Assembly (NCBI GenBank): GCA_032622095.1
Contig: CP136067.1
Coordinates: 49,577,899-49,641,898, forward strand
Origin: Siphonodentalium dalli
Lineage: Eukaryota; Mollusca; Scaphopoda; Gadilida; Siphonodentaliidae
Direction of reading: 5' to 3'
Length of the DNA stretch: 64,000 nt
Shown: positions 25,374 through 37,695 of the stretch, piece by piece
Layout: each line of letters starts with the position of its first letter
Numbering within the stretch: position 1 is the first letter of the stretch
Notes under the pieces: generated by a model
Told to the model about the DNA's origin: nothing
The model's input: only the letters and a program-made list of their open reading frames with translations
Databases searched by the model: none
Translations under genes and position numbers: made by a program

Positions 25374-27153
25374 TTAGTTATAGCACTTTCTATCAGGAAC
25401 CAGTTTTTTCTCAAATTCTGCAATCTTCATATTACAACGAGCATTGAATCTGTCACATCGATACCTGTATTGGAGGGCTGCTATAAAAGCATTGACGGAC
25501 AGCATATCTGGGTTGAATTTAGTTCGATATATGTATTGTTTGACAAGCAGCCAAAACAAATTGGTGGTATAATTTCCTTCTGTTGGTGGAGAACCTAGAA
25601 TAATTATTTGTTTCGAAGTTTTGAGATTAAGGTTATTTTTGGTTGACCAATCGTTAAACTCACCTATGAATTGTTGTACGCATGCGCAGTCCCAGAATAT
25701 ATGTGAGATGTTCTCATTATTATTTCTGCATCGATTACACTGGTCATCAGATCTTACTTTTTTATTTTAATAAATCTATTAGTTGATAATATCCGAGAAG
25801 TAATCCTAAACTGTAACCACTGCAGCTTTGTATCAGGCGTCGTGGAGTAAGGTATGCGGTTGAACGATGTCCAGTATATTTCTGGCTCCCCAAGTTCAAT
25901 TGCCCATTTGCTTTGGGGCTTGGGGGAAAATTTCATAGCATTCAAAATTTAATAGAAGTCTTGCCCACCCTTTGAATTTTGAAAAAGTGGAACCATATTA
26001 GTACAACGAGTTAAGGTTTTCGTATATTTTTTGGCTAATGAATTAATTTGTCTACGAATTGCGTTCTGCAGGGTGATGAAGTCGGTGGATACATTAAAAG
26101 ACGCGTAAAGACTTTCGGGTGTGTGGAATTTACCATTTGTATGTATCACGTCATTGATAAAAAATATGCCATGTCTTCTCCATGTAGCGAAGTTGATCAT
26201 TTTGTCGTGACACTTTATGTTTGGATTATTCCATAAGACCCATGTACATATATTCCCGTTTGACTCGTTCTTCTCGCTGAAATAGCTCCATGTTGTGAGT
26301 ACATCACGCAAAAATGGATTTAATATATTTTTGGAGTAGTTTCGCAAGTACATGCTGTCATAAAAAAGAAATAGTGAGTCATCGGCAACAGGGAGATCAG
26401 TTAATGGGATCCATTTCGAGTTCATTGCTACAAGACGTCTAACCCAAGTTAATTTCATTGACATTATGAAGTGTTTTATATCTACCATTTTCAAACCGCC
26501 ACGTTGATAGTCTTGATATATGAGCTTTCTTTTTATTCTGTCCCTATTCGAATTCCAAAGAAATTTGTAAAGAAGTGATTCGAGTTGTTTAATAAATGCT
26601 TGTCCAGGATCTGGTAATGCTATGAATAGGTGGGTAAGTTTAGATAGTATAAGAGATTTGATCACTGTTATTCTTCCGATTGGTGTTAATAGTCTATGTT
26701 TCCATGTTTCGATCATACGGTTTATGTCTACTAATTTGTTATCATAGTTGTGACTCATCTCGCCTAGGTCTGTATTGAACTGTATACCCAATAAATCGAA
26801 GGTATGAGAAAAGCCAGATATGTTTGCAAAGTAGTCTAGTACTTTATAAGCTTCTCGTAAACTATTTTCACTACCATCTAAGATGAGTGTCGTGTCGTCT
26901 GCGTACTGTGTTATTTTGTACTAATGATTGCCGAGGGTTATTCCTGAACTGAACATTTATCAATGGAAATTTCTAGTTCATTTTTTATTTTTAGTAATGA
27001 GCCTTCTTTTTCTTATCGCTCATCATGATTATATAGCGATTGATACTTAACCGGGGTTCATGATTATATAGCGATTGATACTTAACCGGGTGCACAATTA
27101 TATAGTGATAGAAACTTAACCACGCTTGCGTTTAGCCGAATACGCCACTGTTT
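25374..27153 (-). pseudogene. L1/Tx1-like LINE ORF2 remnant A
   Basis: On the minus strand the order is: a YADD box (QYADDT, near 26880-26912); an open frame 26791-25949 with LVDINRMIETWKHR, IGRITVIKSLILSKLTHLFI and GGLKMVDIKHF, which are signature blocks of L1/Tx1-type reverse transcriptases; a further block at 25945-25754 (DTKLQWLQFRITSRIL..NRF); and a zinc-ribbon CNRC-x8-H-x4-C with a stop at 25374. Frame breaks occur near 25948 and 25754. To the right, the YADD region is joined at about 26955 directly to DNA that in remnant B (44.6-46.8 kb) lies about 830 bases further upstream, so part of the palm is deleted. A last matching patch (GCTTGCGTTTAGCCG) sits at 27125-27153. Confidence 0.9.
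27024..27120. repeat. Short tandem repeat, ~36-bp unit, inside LINE remnant A
   Basis: CATGATTATATAGCGATTGA followed by TACTTAACCGGG occurs twice, and a third diverged unit (CACAATTATATAGTGATAGA) follows. The array sits between two patches that both match LINE remnant B, so it was inserted into or arose within the dead LINE. Confidence 0.75.
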
Positions 27154-27794
27154 ATATTCTGTATTGCCTCCTCGTGGGAGAGAGTGTACATGTCGAGCAT
27201 GACAGTGTGTTTGATATTTACAGGTGCAAATTATATACAATATAATAGGTACATATACAATTATTTGTATGGTCGTGCCGGCAATTCGGCAGAAATATTG
27301 TGTTGGGATAAGCACATGCGTTCGACGGGATTCATGATCTAGGTGAGGGTATGGTCAGGAATAGTCCAACTTCGATAAAGGTTTCATGCCATGGGTTGAG
27401 ATGAGATCCTATATAATAGCGACGTTAATTGTTAGATATGACATGCGGAAAATGACATATGTATAAGCTATACTACCAATATCGATGACCAGAACTTGTT
27501 AATAATCGAGATTATAGTAATTTAATATGCGTGAGATTTGTTAAGCTAGTTAAGCAATGAGCAATCTGACGAATTGATCTTACTCTGAATGTTCACAATG
27601 GTGACATTTAAGAAGATAACCATTATCTACATTATGTATTTCGGTGGTCACATAATTGCGAAATATTCATTTCGTTATCGATTAACAGGTGTGGTGGTCT
27701 TAGTGTACGAATAGATCAATCTCATGACAGTGGCAGACATCTGATGTTAGTAAATCGATACACATATTATATTAGTCAATCAGGTGCTGTTCAA
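27154..27794. other. Non-coding interval, no gene seen
   Basis: AT-rich DNA between two minus-strand LINE remnants. No ORF or structured repeat is recognised; the right part may be 3' UTR of the LINE that starts at 32 kb. Confidence 0.6.
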
Positions 27795-30700
27795 TGTCTT
27801 CACGATTCTGCTATAAAATAGCAAAAAAAATATGCTGTTTCAATGACTACATTGTCAATTACTGGTGCCAACTCCACTGGAATATGCACACAAGAGCCAC
27901 CGAGGATAATCGCCATCAATTGTTGAAGCTACATGCTGTCCGGGAACATATACATTGGAATACCATATTTGTCAATAATAAGGTTCCAATAATTATATCG
28001 CATCTGGATAATCGCATCCGAGCTACGTGTCCAAACTACGTGCATCAATTCATTGCTGTATCTCGAACCACACTTAAGACACAGAACATTATTGTCATAT
28101 GGAGTAAGGCCAGGTGTTTTAGTGCCACGGTGTGCGGACGATTCCTACGCATTAATTTCCATATGTTACAGCTGTCCAGTGGATGCGGGTGACACTGTAC
28201 CAACATAGCCAAGCTAGTGGTGGTACATGTAAAGTTGAACCACTCTGCACAATAGTTTTGTTCAACGGCCTGGCGACTGTGTTTTTTCCAGATATCATCA
28301 GAAGGGAATATTCCGTTATCAAGGAAATCGGTGAGGAAATGTCTGAGGTTGTATCTGTCCAAGATTCGAAAGATGTCAGCGACAAACCCGGAAAATATAC
28401 TACCGAATAAATTATACTGGTATGTTGAATAGAAACAACCTGAGTGGAATTTGATGTCCAATCGGCAGGTGGATTAGCTTCCCAAGAAAGGAGAGTTTTC
28501 TAATATGAATTTCTCTTTCTATCGGCATCAACCCGAGGAGTCCCAAAGCGAGATGAGTTGTGGATCTGGTAGGTAGTGATTGGCACATGTCCGATACGAT
28601 CTCTCCAGTGTGAGTAGTGCGGATGCTTTGTCCATGGGACACAACTCAGATCCATACATTGCTCGAGGAATAACTACGTTTTTCAAAAGTTTAGATATCA
28701 CAGACGGAGAACATGAATGCAGAATACGTTTGCCATCTAGTCCGAAGTATGTGCTCCTCATGTTATGCGACATTTGCTTTGATCGGATCGATGTGATATC
28801 GAATTTTCCTTGAATTATGCCTAGGTGTGTGCATTCAGTAACCACTTCAATTGTGTGTTCTCCAAGTTTCCAGGTTCTTGAAATATCGTGTTGTCTTTCA
28901 GTTTCGTTAAATATAACGACTTTACTCTTTGTGTTAGAAAAATTGAAGCTTCACTTCGTACTATATTCGTGACATGTGGAGAGCATTTTGCCAAGACCAG
29001 CTTTAGTGAGTGAGATTATAGCTATGTCGTCTGCTGTTGTTGGGGCAGCACATGTTATATTGTGAATAGTGAGACCTTCTGGTGAGTTGGCGAGTTGTTG
29101 AAGTAGTTCATTCACGTAGACCAGGTGGAAGAACGGGGAGCATACGGCCCCTGGTGGGTTCCTTGTGCGATTCGAATAGAGTTAGAAATATTTCCATTGC
29201 ACACAACACGGCTACTGCAGTCTGCATGCATATCGCGGAAAATTCGCAACAGCTTTCCTCGAATTCCTAACTCATGGAGTTTGACTATAAGTCCTGCATG
29301 CCAGACGCGATCAAACGCCTTTTGAGAGTCCAAGTAACACACAAAAGCTGGAGATCCCATGTCCGATGCATAAGACACTGATTCCTGCATAATGAACGAC
29401 GTCATCAAACAGCTCATATTCTTTTGGATGCCGCTTTGAAGTTCATTGGGGAAATTTGATGTCACTGAACTAGAACTGATGCGGTTAATAAGAATTACTT
29501 CAAGTATTTGTACAAAACCGGCAGTAAAGTGATGGCACGGTAACTGTCAGGCAAATGCCGAGCTTTCGGGTCGCCCTTGAAGAAAGTTAATATGAGTCCA
29601 GTTTTCATGTCTGGTGGTATGCTTTCTAGACTAAGAATGCCATTGTAAAACGTACACAGTAGATCAAGGAATGATTCAGGTGAGTGAAGCGAGTGTTCAT
29701 TCACTATGTTGTCTATTCCACCAGCTTTGTTTCTGTTGAGGTGGCGAATAACAGTGTTGATTTCCAAGGCGGAAATAGGCTTACACAATAATGAAGAGGA
29801 GTAGTCTTGGTGCCCAGGATCTAGAATATATCTCAACTGGTGATCTACATGTTCTTCGAATGACGGATCCTTGTGTGGAGATTTGGAATATACATAAGAG
29901 AATTAGTCCCTCCATCCCGACCATCTTACCGTCGAATTCCGTTTCCGACATAGTTGCTTGTTTGGTGTTATCAGAATTGAGAAGCTTCCAGAAAGCTGTT
30001 TGGTCACGGATTGCTAAATTTTCAAGGTTATCACAACGCTGTTGCTTCAGCTCAGACGTTCCACGGCGTAGTACACGACGAAAGGTTCGCTTCGCATTCT
30101 TGTACATCGTGTAAGTCGCCGATGTGGTGGAGTGTGACTTTCCGTCGTGAATCCATTTTTGTCGACAATCCATCGAATTATTACGAATGAGACTCAGTTC
30201 TTCACTCCAGAATGGTTTGGCATGTTTGACGAATTTCTTGCGCCCAACAGCGACATCCGCTGCGTTTAACAAAAGTTTGACAATATCTTGATATAGGCGA
30301 GGCAGGTCTGCGATGCACAAAATTGGGCTGTTGTCCGATAGTACATCAATAGTTGGGGTTTGTTGTGTGTGATATTTCCCTGTATTGTGTTGATAGGGTT
30401 AATTATGTTATGGCTAAGCACTATGTAGAGAGACAGAGAGGTATACGAAACGATAAGTACAAGATTACACATCTAAGCAACATAGCATACCTATAATTGT
30501 CGACGACTGATCGACTGGTTGCATTCATAGTACAGCACAGGTATGCGAGTAGATAATAGACTGTTCCAGTATCAATTGTGTGATATACACTATAGCAAAA
30601 GTATAGATAGCTTGGATATCATGATACCTCGGACCTTATATGGACAAATGATATACCAGCGATACTGAGAATAAGTATACTTCTCCGAGAGCGGAGTGAT

Positions 30701-31796
30701 CACTTTTAAACTCACCGTCGTACCGAGATGACCTATCTTAACTTGTCTACACAGTGCTTCGCCGGCAACTATTTACCTACATTAAATTATCAAACCAACG
30801 GATGTTCTGATCTGAATCGTTCCCGATATCACGGCCAATCAACATCTAAAACCTAGACGTATCGGGACACTGTTAAGCATCTGAGTTTATAAATGAGTGA
30901 TATTTTATAACATCGATGCGCTTCCAGTTGTAGAATATTTTTCTGTGATGTTCGATTTCAGCCGTGCCGTTGTGGGAGTGTTTTGGTATTGTAATCGAAC
31001 ACGTTACTGGGACATGACAAGACGTGTTGGTATGAGAGTCACTTAGTATTTGACATCGAATGAGGAGGTTCTTGAATGAACATGGGATTACGATATGGTC
31101 AATCAGTGTTGGTGAGCCGACAGAACTGCAGGGAAAGAATGAGAATTGTCCACCTTCACATTTCTCTGATAATGTTGTTGGTGTATAGATTTCAGTCTTT
31201 CGAGGAATTCCGAGAACAACCGCCTGCGGACAGAATGGCCAGATGCTGGATTGTCAGATCACCATAATGAACATTGAAATCACCAATGAGAACGACGTAT
31301 CCGTCATGTGCGTAGAAGTTTGCTACGTTCTCAAGCGACTCCTGTGTATCTTCGAAATACGAGTCACTGTGACTTGTACTAGGTAGATATACCTGTATTA
31401 TGGTTAGGTGGAATCCAGCATTAAATGTAATCTGAACACCAATGAAACGTTGATTATCGATGCTAATTGAGATACACAGTCTGAGCAACCTACGTTGGAC
31501 AAGCAGGGCTATGCCATCCCTAGTGAAGCAGCCGCCCATTTGAGTGCGAATCTCTCTGCCAGGTTTTGAAAAAGTCATATAATCACCACAGATCGATCCA
31601 GGAAATGAAGATTGTTTTCGTTGAGCCAATGTTCAGAAAGGCCGATTACTCCATATTGGCGAGAATTTATTATTTCACATAGATAGTCGCTATTGGAGGT
31701 GACACCACTGGTGTTCCAGGTAAGTATATTAAGCAACTGGTCCATGATTATGAACTGCGTTACGCTTGTGGTGGAGTCCGTCTCCACGGACGCCAT
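27795..31796 (-). pseudogene. LINE ORF2 (endonuclease + reverse transcriptase), broken, near full length
   Basis: The minus-strand order is that of an APE-type LINE ORF2. The endonuclease starts at 31796 (LNILTWNTSG, GVIGLSEHWL) and continues in another frame (GIALLVQRRL, LTIIQVYLPS, VVLIGDFNVHYG). A linker follows (FWSEELSLIRN, FWKLLN), then RT block 1 (HLNRNKAGGIDNI, DSYRAITLLPVLYK), block A (CYLDSQKAFDRVWHAGL, about 29345-29300), an ADD box where the usual Y or F is replaced (TTADDIAI, near 29010-29035), VTECTHLGI, LLGLMPIEREIH, RYNLRHFL and a zinc-ribbon (CLKCGSRY...H). It needs several frameshifts and stops to read through, so it is inactive. The plus-strand fragment at 10349-11535 is the same family. 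Confidence 0.9.
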
Positions 31797-32029
31797 GTGA
31801 CACCAGCCGGGAGGAATCCATTCGACGTCAGAATTTCAACGTCTTTAGAGTGGATTATCACTCTTGCGGATTGAGTTCCCATGATAGAGCTACGAAACAG
31901 TTTGACAAAAGTCGGAGTCACGCCTCTCTTTTGTAGATAGGCTCGAATGATTTCCTCGGTAGATCTTGGTGAAATTTTCCCAAGATAAAATTTCTTTGTC
32001 CGCTTAGCGTTCCGGTTTACGACACCCAT
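31760..32029 (-). pseudogene. LINE ORF1 C-terminal part
   Basis: An open frame reads KKFYLGKISPRSTEEIIRAY, then GTQSARVIIHSKD and LPAGVTWRPW, just before the stop. This pattern (FYLG.IsprsT...ylqkrGv...SARv.i......f.P.GV..RpW) resembles the RRM-like C-terminus of ORF1 proteins in CR1/L2-type LINEs. It overlaps the start of the endonuclease ORF by 37 bases, as expected for ORF1/ORF2 of one element. Upstream, 32030-32900 is probably the rest of ORF1, but stops occur in all frames and no domain can be assigned. Confidence 0.6.
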
Positions 32030-33292
32030 GAAACACTCAGAGTAATCGTTATCTATTTTATGTTCAGGGAGGTCTTCAATACCATACGATTCATTTGCAT
32101 CGGATATGTTTGTAACGGTCTCATTTCATCGCTGTTTGGGAAGAGTGTATCCACTAGTAGGTGATGTAGACTGAATGTTATCTTCATGACGAGAGCATTT
32201 CTTTAACGATGTGATGCTCACATCTACGACTGACTCATCGGGCGAGTTTCAGTGAGCGTTCATAATGTTCTTGGCATCACCGTTTTCGGGTTGGATATCG
32301 GTCGTATTCTCAATCTGTTCGCTTGATGGAATAGAACCCGATACACGGGATTCATGGGCTGCCGCAACTTGAGAATTTCGCTACGTTAGTAAGGAATGTT
32401 CATTCAATTGAGAAATGTACTCATCAACAGTAGTCAATGTGCCGCTGTCTCCTCTCGAGTGGCCCGAGTTGATACGATACGACGATTTACCTTTTGGATC
32501 AGGTTGACGGGATCCTGTGTCGGCGACTAATTTATGGAAGAATGCTTCAAGAGATGCAAGTTTGTCTTCGTGATTAGTTGACTGGCAGGCATTGTGCGAC
32601 TTCCCCGCTGGATCAGCATAACCATTAATTACTTATGTGTGCCCCTGACAGCACTTTCACGTGCGGGTTTACATAGCTGCAGAGGTCTTGGTATTTCACC
32701 ATCGTATTTGCAGCAAATAGTTCGAATACAGAACACATGTGTTTTTCCACATTGTCAACGTGATTTTTAGTCTGATTTGACAAGGAGGGGAGGCACATTT
32801 CTGTGAATTAGCGTTCAATCGTTGGTTGAGGGAATCAGATTTTACACACATTTTTGAGAGAGACTTGAGTTTGTTTTCCATGGTCTTTCCAAGAGTGTCA
32901 CGTTTCTCGCTAAAGTCAGATATTTCATCCTTTATTTGCTTTAGTGTAAACTTATTTTATTCTCTAAATCATGCACATGAATTAACAAGCTAATGGTACA
33001 AGTATAACATAAAGACAATTTTATTAGAGAATGGGATTTGGCAGAAAGCATGATGCTTATATCAGCCATGTCCCCATCTTTAGCATTCACAGGTGGTGTC
33101 TTTATTGATTATTCATAATGTTCTTTTCCCAGTTAGATTTTGCTTTCATGTTCAATGTTTCTATCTTATTGGCTTTGTCAGCCATCTGGGGCATAGACTG
33201 TCAAACAGTAACTCATCATTACGCCACCTAGTGTGGTGTTTCTAGCATTTGTTTTTTTTATATCGCATGGAGTACAGGGCGAATGTATTCTT
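32030..33292. other. Probable eroded LINE ORF1/5' region, then non-coding DNA
   Basis: Up to about 32900 the minus strand still has short open pieces rich in Ser, Asp and Asn, but nothing that can be named. 32900-33292 shows no gene. Confidence 0.4.
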
Positions 33293-33790
33293 GGAGATTG
33301 TTTGTACCTTACTCAATCGTACCGATATAATCACGTAGATGCCGAAATTGTAAAGTTTACGCCAGCGGTGTATAATACGTTTATGAAAATATGATAAATC
33401 CTATCGATAGAGTCAGGACAGGCTCAAATTGTAAACTTAAAGTCACCGGTGTAATAATATGTTGTTGAAAATATAAATAATCTGATAGCCTGAAAATATT
33501 GTATAACCTATTGGGAGCCCATAATAAATGGGAATAACCTATTGGGAGCCCCTGCATGTAGTGAACTGAATTGTGGGTATTTTATGGAGATTGTTTGTAC
33601 CTTACTGAATCGTACCGATATAATCACGTAGATGCCGAAGTTGTAAAGTTAACGCCACTGGTTTATAATATGTTTATGATAAATCGTATCGATAGAGTGA
33701 GGACAGGCTCAAATTGTAAACTTAAAGTCGAAAATATAAATAATCTGATAGCCTGAAAATATTGTATAACCTGTTGGGAGCCCCTGGTGT
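33293..33790. repeat. Local direct duplication, ~293-bp offset
   Basis: GGAGATTGTTTGTACCTTAC at 33293 recurs at 33586, followed in both by GAATCGTACCGATATAATCACG-like sequence (up to small differences), GATGCCGAA and TTGTAAAGTT. Both copies also contain AGGACAGGCTCAAATTGTAA and ACCT.TTGGGAGCCC. A further diverged relative (ACCCATTGTGAGCC, TATTGTGGGTATTTT) lies at about 34270-34310. No coding function is seen. Confidence 0.8.
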
Positions 33791-35381
33791 AGTGAACTGA
33801 ATTATGGGTAATTTTAATTGGAGTGCGCATGTCTGTTTTTTTTGTAGTAACGGCCATCTTTTATTTTCTGTAATTATGGTAAGAGTTTATGGTTTAATTT
33901 ATTTATTATTTAAGTTTGTTTCAATTTTTGAATGGTTTTATGTTAACCCGATAATTTGTATTTTGTAAAGAATAAAATTGTTTGAAGAAAAATGGCGAAT
34001 TTCCAAATTTCCGGCTTCGGATGCTGTTCTGAGTGTCAGCTCGATAGTGAGACTGAGACTGTGACGGTGTGAGTGACTGAGAGTCTCAAGTTAGTTTATT
34101 TACAGTTGTGTTCCGAGTATTTTTTGTAGTCAAATATTAATGAAATACGCTTTGTTTATATATACTAATTTGCTTATTTATAGAAACGTGTAATATTAAT
34201 TTGAAAGTTATTTCGATAGACTATTTGTTTTTAGTTGAAGATAAAACAAATTTGGAAAACAAATATTATAACCCATTGTGAGCCTCGTGAAGTGTATTGT
34301 GGGTATTTTAATATAATTGCGCATGCGCAGTCTATATGCGTTCTTTTGGGGAAATTCGCTATTTTGGTTAAGTGAAACAATGGTATGAGTTCAATGTTTG
34401 TTTGTATATAAGAAAGTATATTGAATTTTGGAGGCCGACAATTGTATCTATTTGAAGATTAAAAGTTGCTTGTGTGTATTTAGCTGTGCATGGTTCGTTA
34501 ATTAGGCCAGCCTATTGTCATATTAGAACGTCTCCAATAACATACAACCTCTCTGCAGTTAACATTGTGAATTTGGCAACAGTCCAAGCAGGCCCTCTAA
34601 TGGAGCACTGTGAATTTGGCAACAGTCCAAGACACGTGGGGTATAATAACTGAACACCTGTGGCCAACTTGATCTCCAGAATGTTTTTAAGTGGAAGGGA
34701 CAGTGTAGTGGGGTGGGGGTGGAAGTTAGATTTTGAGTGTGTATGATTCACAACTTTTGTAAAAAAAAGTTAATGCACATGTAGTTGGAAATTTCATACA
34801 TTATTACACTACAACATAAAGGTTAAAATACATGGTTACCATTGCCTGGTATCCCAACTATGATGGGGACGGGGATCGAATGATGGAGGTATTTTGAGGG
34901 GGTGGGAGTCACAACTGTTATAAAGAATTTTAACAGTTGGAAATTTCATACATGATTACAGTAACTTTTTGTCCCCATTTATTTTACTGCTGTCTTGTTT
35001 GTTACTGTATTCCTGATATGGAAATAATAAAGAGCATTTATTACGCCACCTGTGGTGTATCTAGCTGCTGAGATTTTGATATTGCGTGGTGGACAGGGCG
35101 AATGCATTGTGGGGCTTTTATTTATAGAGTTGGAAATTCCGTTTATTTAAAAGTCGGAACTACGCGACCAGTAGGCCAAGTCCAGTAAAACGGTTCGTTA
35201 TAGGTGCTGGTTGTTATTGTTATTTTAACGGAATTCTGAGTTGGTCATTCGCGAAACCAATATATTTTATATTCTATAATTAAAACCGTGGGTATATAAT
35301 ATATGATCCTCTTTATGGATATTGTAGGAAGGTAAATTTAGCTAAAGCGGTGGGATATCTTGCAAGACAACACATTTCGGT
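33791..35381. other. Non-coding interval, no gene seen
   Basis: AT-rich DNA with scattered short repeats, including TTACGCCACCT...GGACAGGGCGAATG at 35040-35115, which echoes 33210-33285. No supported ORF. Part may be intron or intergenic DNA upstream of the receptor exons. Confidence 0.6.
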
Positions 35382-36091
35382 TTGCGCTATAACTGCTCAA
35401 TGTTTTAAGGTGTTACACAACGTCTGATAAAAAGAGTTCTATCGGGAATATTCACACTATTTTTTCAGAGAACATGCATAGAGTAAACATAGTCCTATCG
35501 GACTATCGTAAAGTAGTTCCGTTTGATTCGGGATTAATTAACCCTCAGACTGCCGAAACTGCCGACAATAAATTCGCTTGTTCGTGTCCGCCGAAAATCA
35601 AACTTGCCTGTTTAGAGGTCCCATTTTCGTGGCTAATGGTGATAGAATCACAATTTTTCAGTCAAGTTCATGGATAAATTACATTACACTTAATCGGCTT
35701 ATGTCCGCGGCCATAAACCTGCGTTTTGATAACAATTTATTTGAGACAAACTGTTGCGCGGGTATCAGTCGGCGCTTATCGGTTGAAGTTATTATGATCG
35801 TGCAGCCTGCGCGTGCAACAAGTGTTCAAATACAACAGAAGAAAAAAATACTATGTCAAATAAATAACGTCATCAATGGACAGACAAGTTTCATTTCCGC
35901 GGGACACGAAAAAGCGAATTTAATGTCGTCAGTTTCGGCAGTCTGAGGGGTTTAATTAATCTCCTTTACGATATCCCGATAGGACTATATTTACACTATG
36001 TTCTCTGAAAAAAAATGGTGTGAATATTCCCGATAGAACTATTTTTATCAGACGTTTTGTAACACATTAAAACATTGAGCAGTTAGCGCAA
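35382..36091. mobile_element. Foldback element with very long terminal inverted repeats
   Basis: The two ends are inverted copies over roughly 200 bases. From the left: TTGCGCTATAACTGCTCAAT, AACGTCTGATAAAAA, AGTTCTATCGGGAATATTCA, TTTTTCAGAGAACAT, AGTCCTATCGG, then TTAATTAA, CCTCAGACTGCCGAAACTG and AAATTCGCTT. The right side (down from 36091) has the complements with scattered mismatches and a few indels. A centre of about 250-300 bases has no recognised protein. Long-TIR, non-autonomous DNA transposons look like this. A diverged direct repeat (TTAACGGAATTCTGAG...CCAATATATTTTATATT) lies outside it at 35231-35278 and 36483-36532. Confidence 0.8.
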
Positions 36092-37008
36092 TTTTCTGGA
36101 ATTTCGGACTATTTCGTCTATAAAAATACGATGAGCAACTGAAAATGTTTTTCAACATTCTGGAAGGGGTAGATGTCCAGGTATATATGTTTAAAATTTC
36201 ACGCATAAACTATGACAGATAACAAAGTTATAATTAGTTTTATAGGCCCACCATAAATCCCCTATAATAAACGCATGCCTCCGTAAGCACATGGCTTTGC
36301 TGTGGATGCTTTCGTTCCCAGCATGCATCATTCTCGCTATCTGTAAAATGTCTATGAACAATGGCTGTGCCACGCACTCTTAGCTTTGATCCGCATTTAG
36401 AAGCATTCTGGTGTGGCGAATGAGAAACCTGCAGTAATTTATAAGCCGTAGTTCATTGTAATAATTTGAAGAATTACTTATCTTAACGGAATTCTGAGGC
36501 GGTCCATTCATGTAACCAATATATTTTATATTATGATTTATATGTATGGCTAATAATACGATCTTGGTGGCGTTACCATTTCTGACTATGGTTTTCTTGT
36601 GAGTCACTGCTGGGCAGTCCATGCATCAGATGACCGGAATTGTTACATGTATGTGACCTGACCCCAGACCTACCCCATCATTTTCTAATAATCGTAGCTC
36701 AAAGTTCAAGTTTCGAAATCAAAACGACAAGAGAGTTGTGTCTTATAGTATTACGAGCAAAATATAATACATGTATACTGAAATATATGATATTTTTCCA
36801 CTTTTCTAAGTTATCTATCTTCTATCTTCTATCTATCTTTTGAGAACTCCTTGTATTCGAGAGATAGCCCACACCCTCCGGACCTCAATGATGTGATCGT
36901 GAATGAGTATTGATATACCCCACTAAACTTTGACAAACACCAGTAATGGTGTGTAGATCATTTACATATCTCTCCTATATATTTTGATACAATCTATCTA
37001 ATTTACAT
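36092..37008. other. Non-coding interval, no gene seen
   Basis: No supported ORF. A short CTATCT-rich stretch lies near 36812-36838, and ACATATCTCTC..TATATAT occurs twice (36963 and 37005), just before the Helitron-like element. Confidence 0.6.
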
Positions 37009-37633
37009 ATCTCTCTTATATATGTATGTTTGTGTGTGTGTTGTACTTCATACAAATCTACGATTCTCGACCGATCGGGACGAAACTTGGTACGTGTGTG
37101 TAGTTTGACCAGGCGGTGGTCGTTGTCGTATTGGCGAGCCCGTGCGACGCCCGTGCAGCGCATGCGCAGACGAGATCTCGGAAACGGGTGGAGCTATCGA
37201 CTTGAAATTTGCTATGTGAATGTATCTTGCGCCGGGTACAAATTTTATCGGGTCGCCGAGCCCGTGCGACGCCCGTGCAGCGCATGCGCAGACGAGATCT
37301 CGGAAACGGGTGGAGCTATCGACTTGAAATTTGCTATGTGAATGTATCTTGCGCCGGGTACAAATTTTATCGGGTCGCCGAGCCCGTGCGACGCCCGTGC
37401 AGCGCATGCGCAGACGAGATCTCGGAAACGGGTGGAGCTATCGACTTGAAATTTGGCATGTGAATGTATCTTGCGCCGGATACAAATTTTCATGCGCAGA
37501 CCAGATCTCGGAAACTGGTGGAGCTACCGGGTACACATTTTTCTTATTGAAACGCGTGGAGCTAAAAATTAAAAAAAATTATATAAAAATGTCATGTTTC
37601 GGACAAGCCGCCGGTGGCGGGCTAACCTGCTAG
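37009..37633 (+). mobile_element. Non-autonomous element with Helitron-like 3' end (A)
   Basis: The right end has a hairpin CCGCC-GGT-GGCGG (37608-37620), a 9-base spacer GCTAACCTG, then CTAG (37630-37633) followed by T. A GC hairpin about ten bases before CTRR, inserted before a T, is the established Helitron 3' signature. The left end is a guess: TCTCTCTTATATATG after an A at 37008, which fits the A^TC rule but has a near-duplicate at 36967. The interior holds a 122-bp tandem array and no Rep/helicase gene. Element B to the right ends identically. Confidence 0.45.
37135..37500. repeat. 122-bp tandem repeat, three units
   Basis: CGAGCCCGTGCGACGCCCGT starts at 37135, 37257 and 37379. Each unit contains GCGCATGCGCAGACGAGATC, ACGGGTGGAGCTATCGACTT and TATCTTGCGCCGG. 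The first two units differ only at a few bases and the third decays after about 37487. GC content is well above the surroundings. Because 122 is not a multiple of 3, open frames shift between units; they are not genes. Confidence 0.9.
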
Positions 37634-37639
37634 TACTAT

Positions 37640-37655
37640 ATATTTTGAGACTTCG

Positions 37656-37695
<40 letters not shown>

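Noticed and set aside
37135-37500. CRISPR-like repeat array
   Set aside because: Eukaryotic context, contiguous repeats without unique spacers; it is a minisatellite.
37030-37633. Several overlapping open frames in the 122-bp array
   Set aside because: Both strands of a GC-rich tandem repeat stay open; unit length is not a multiple of three and no domain is present.
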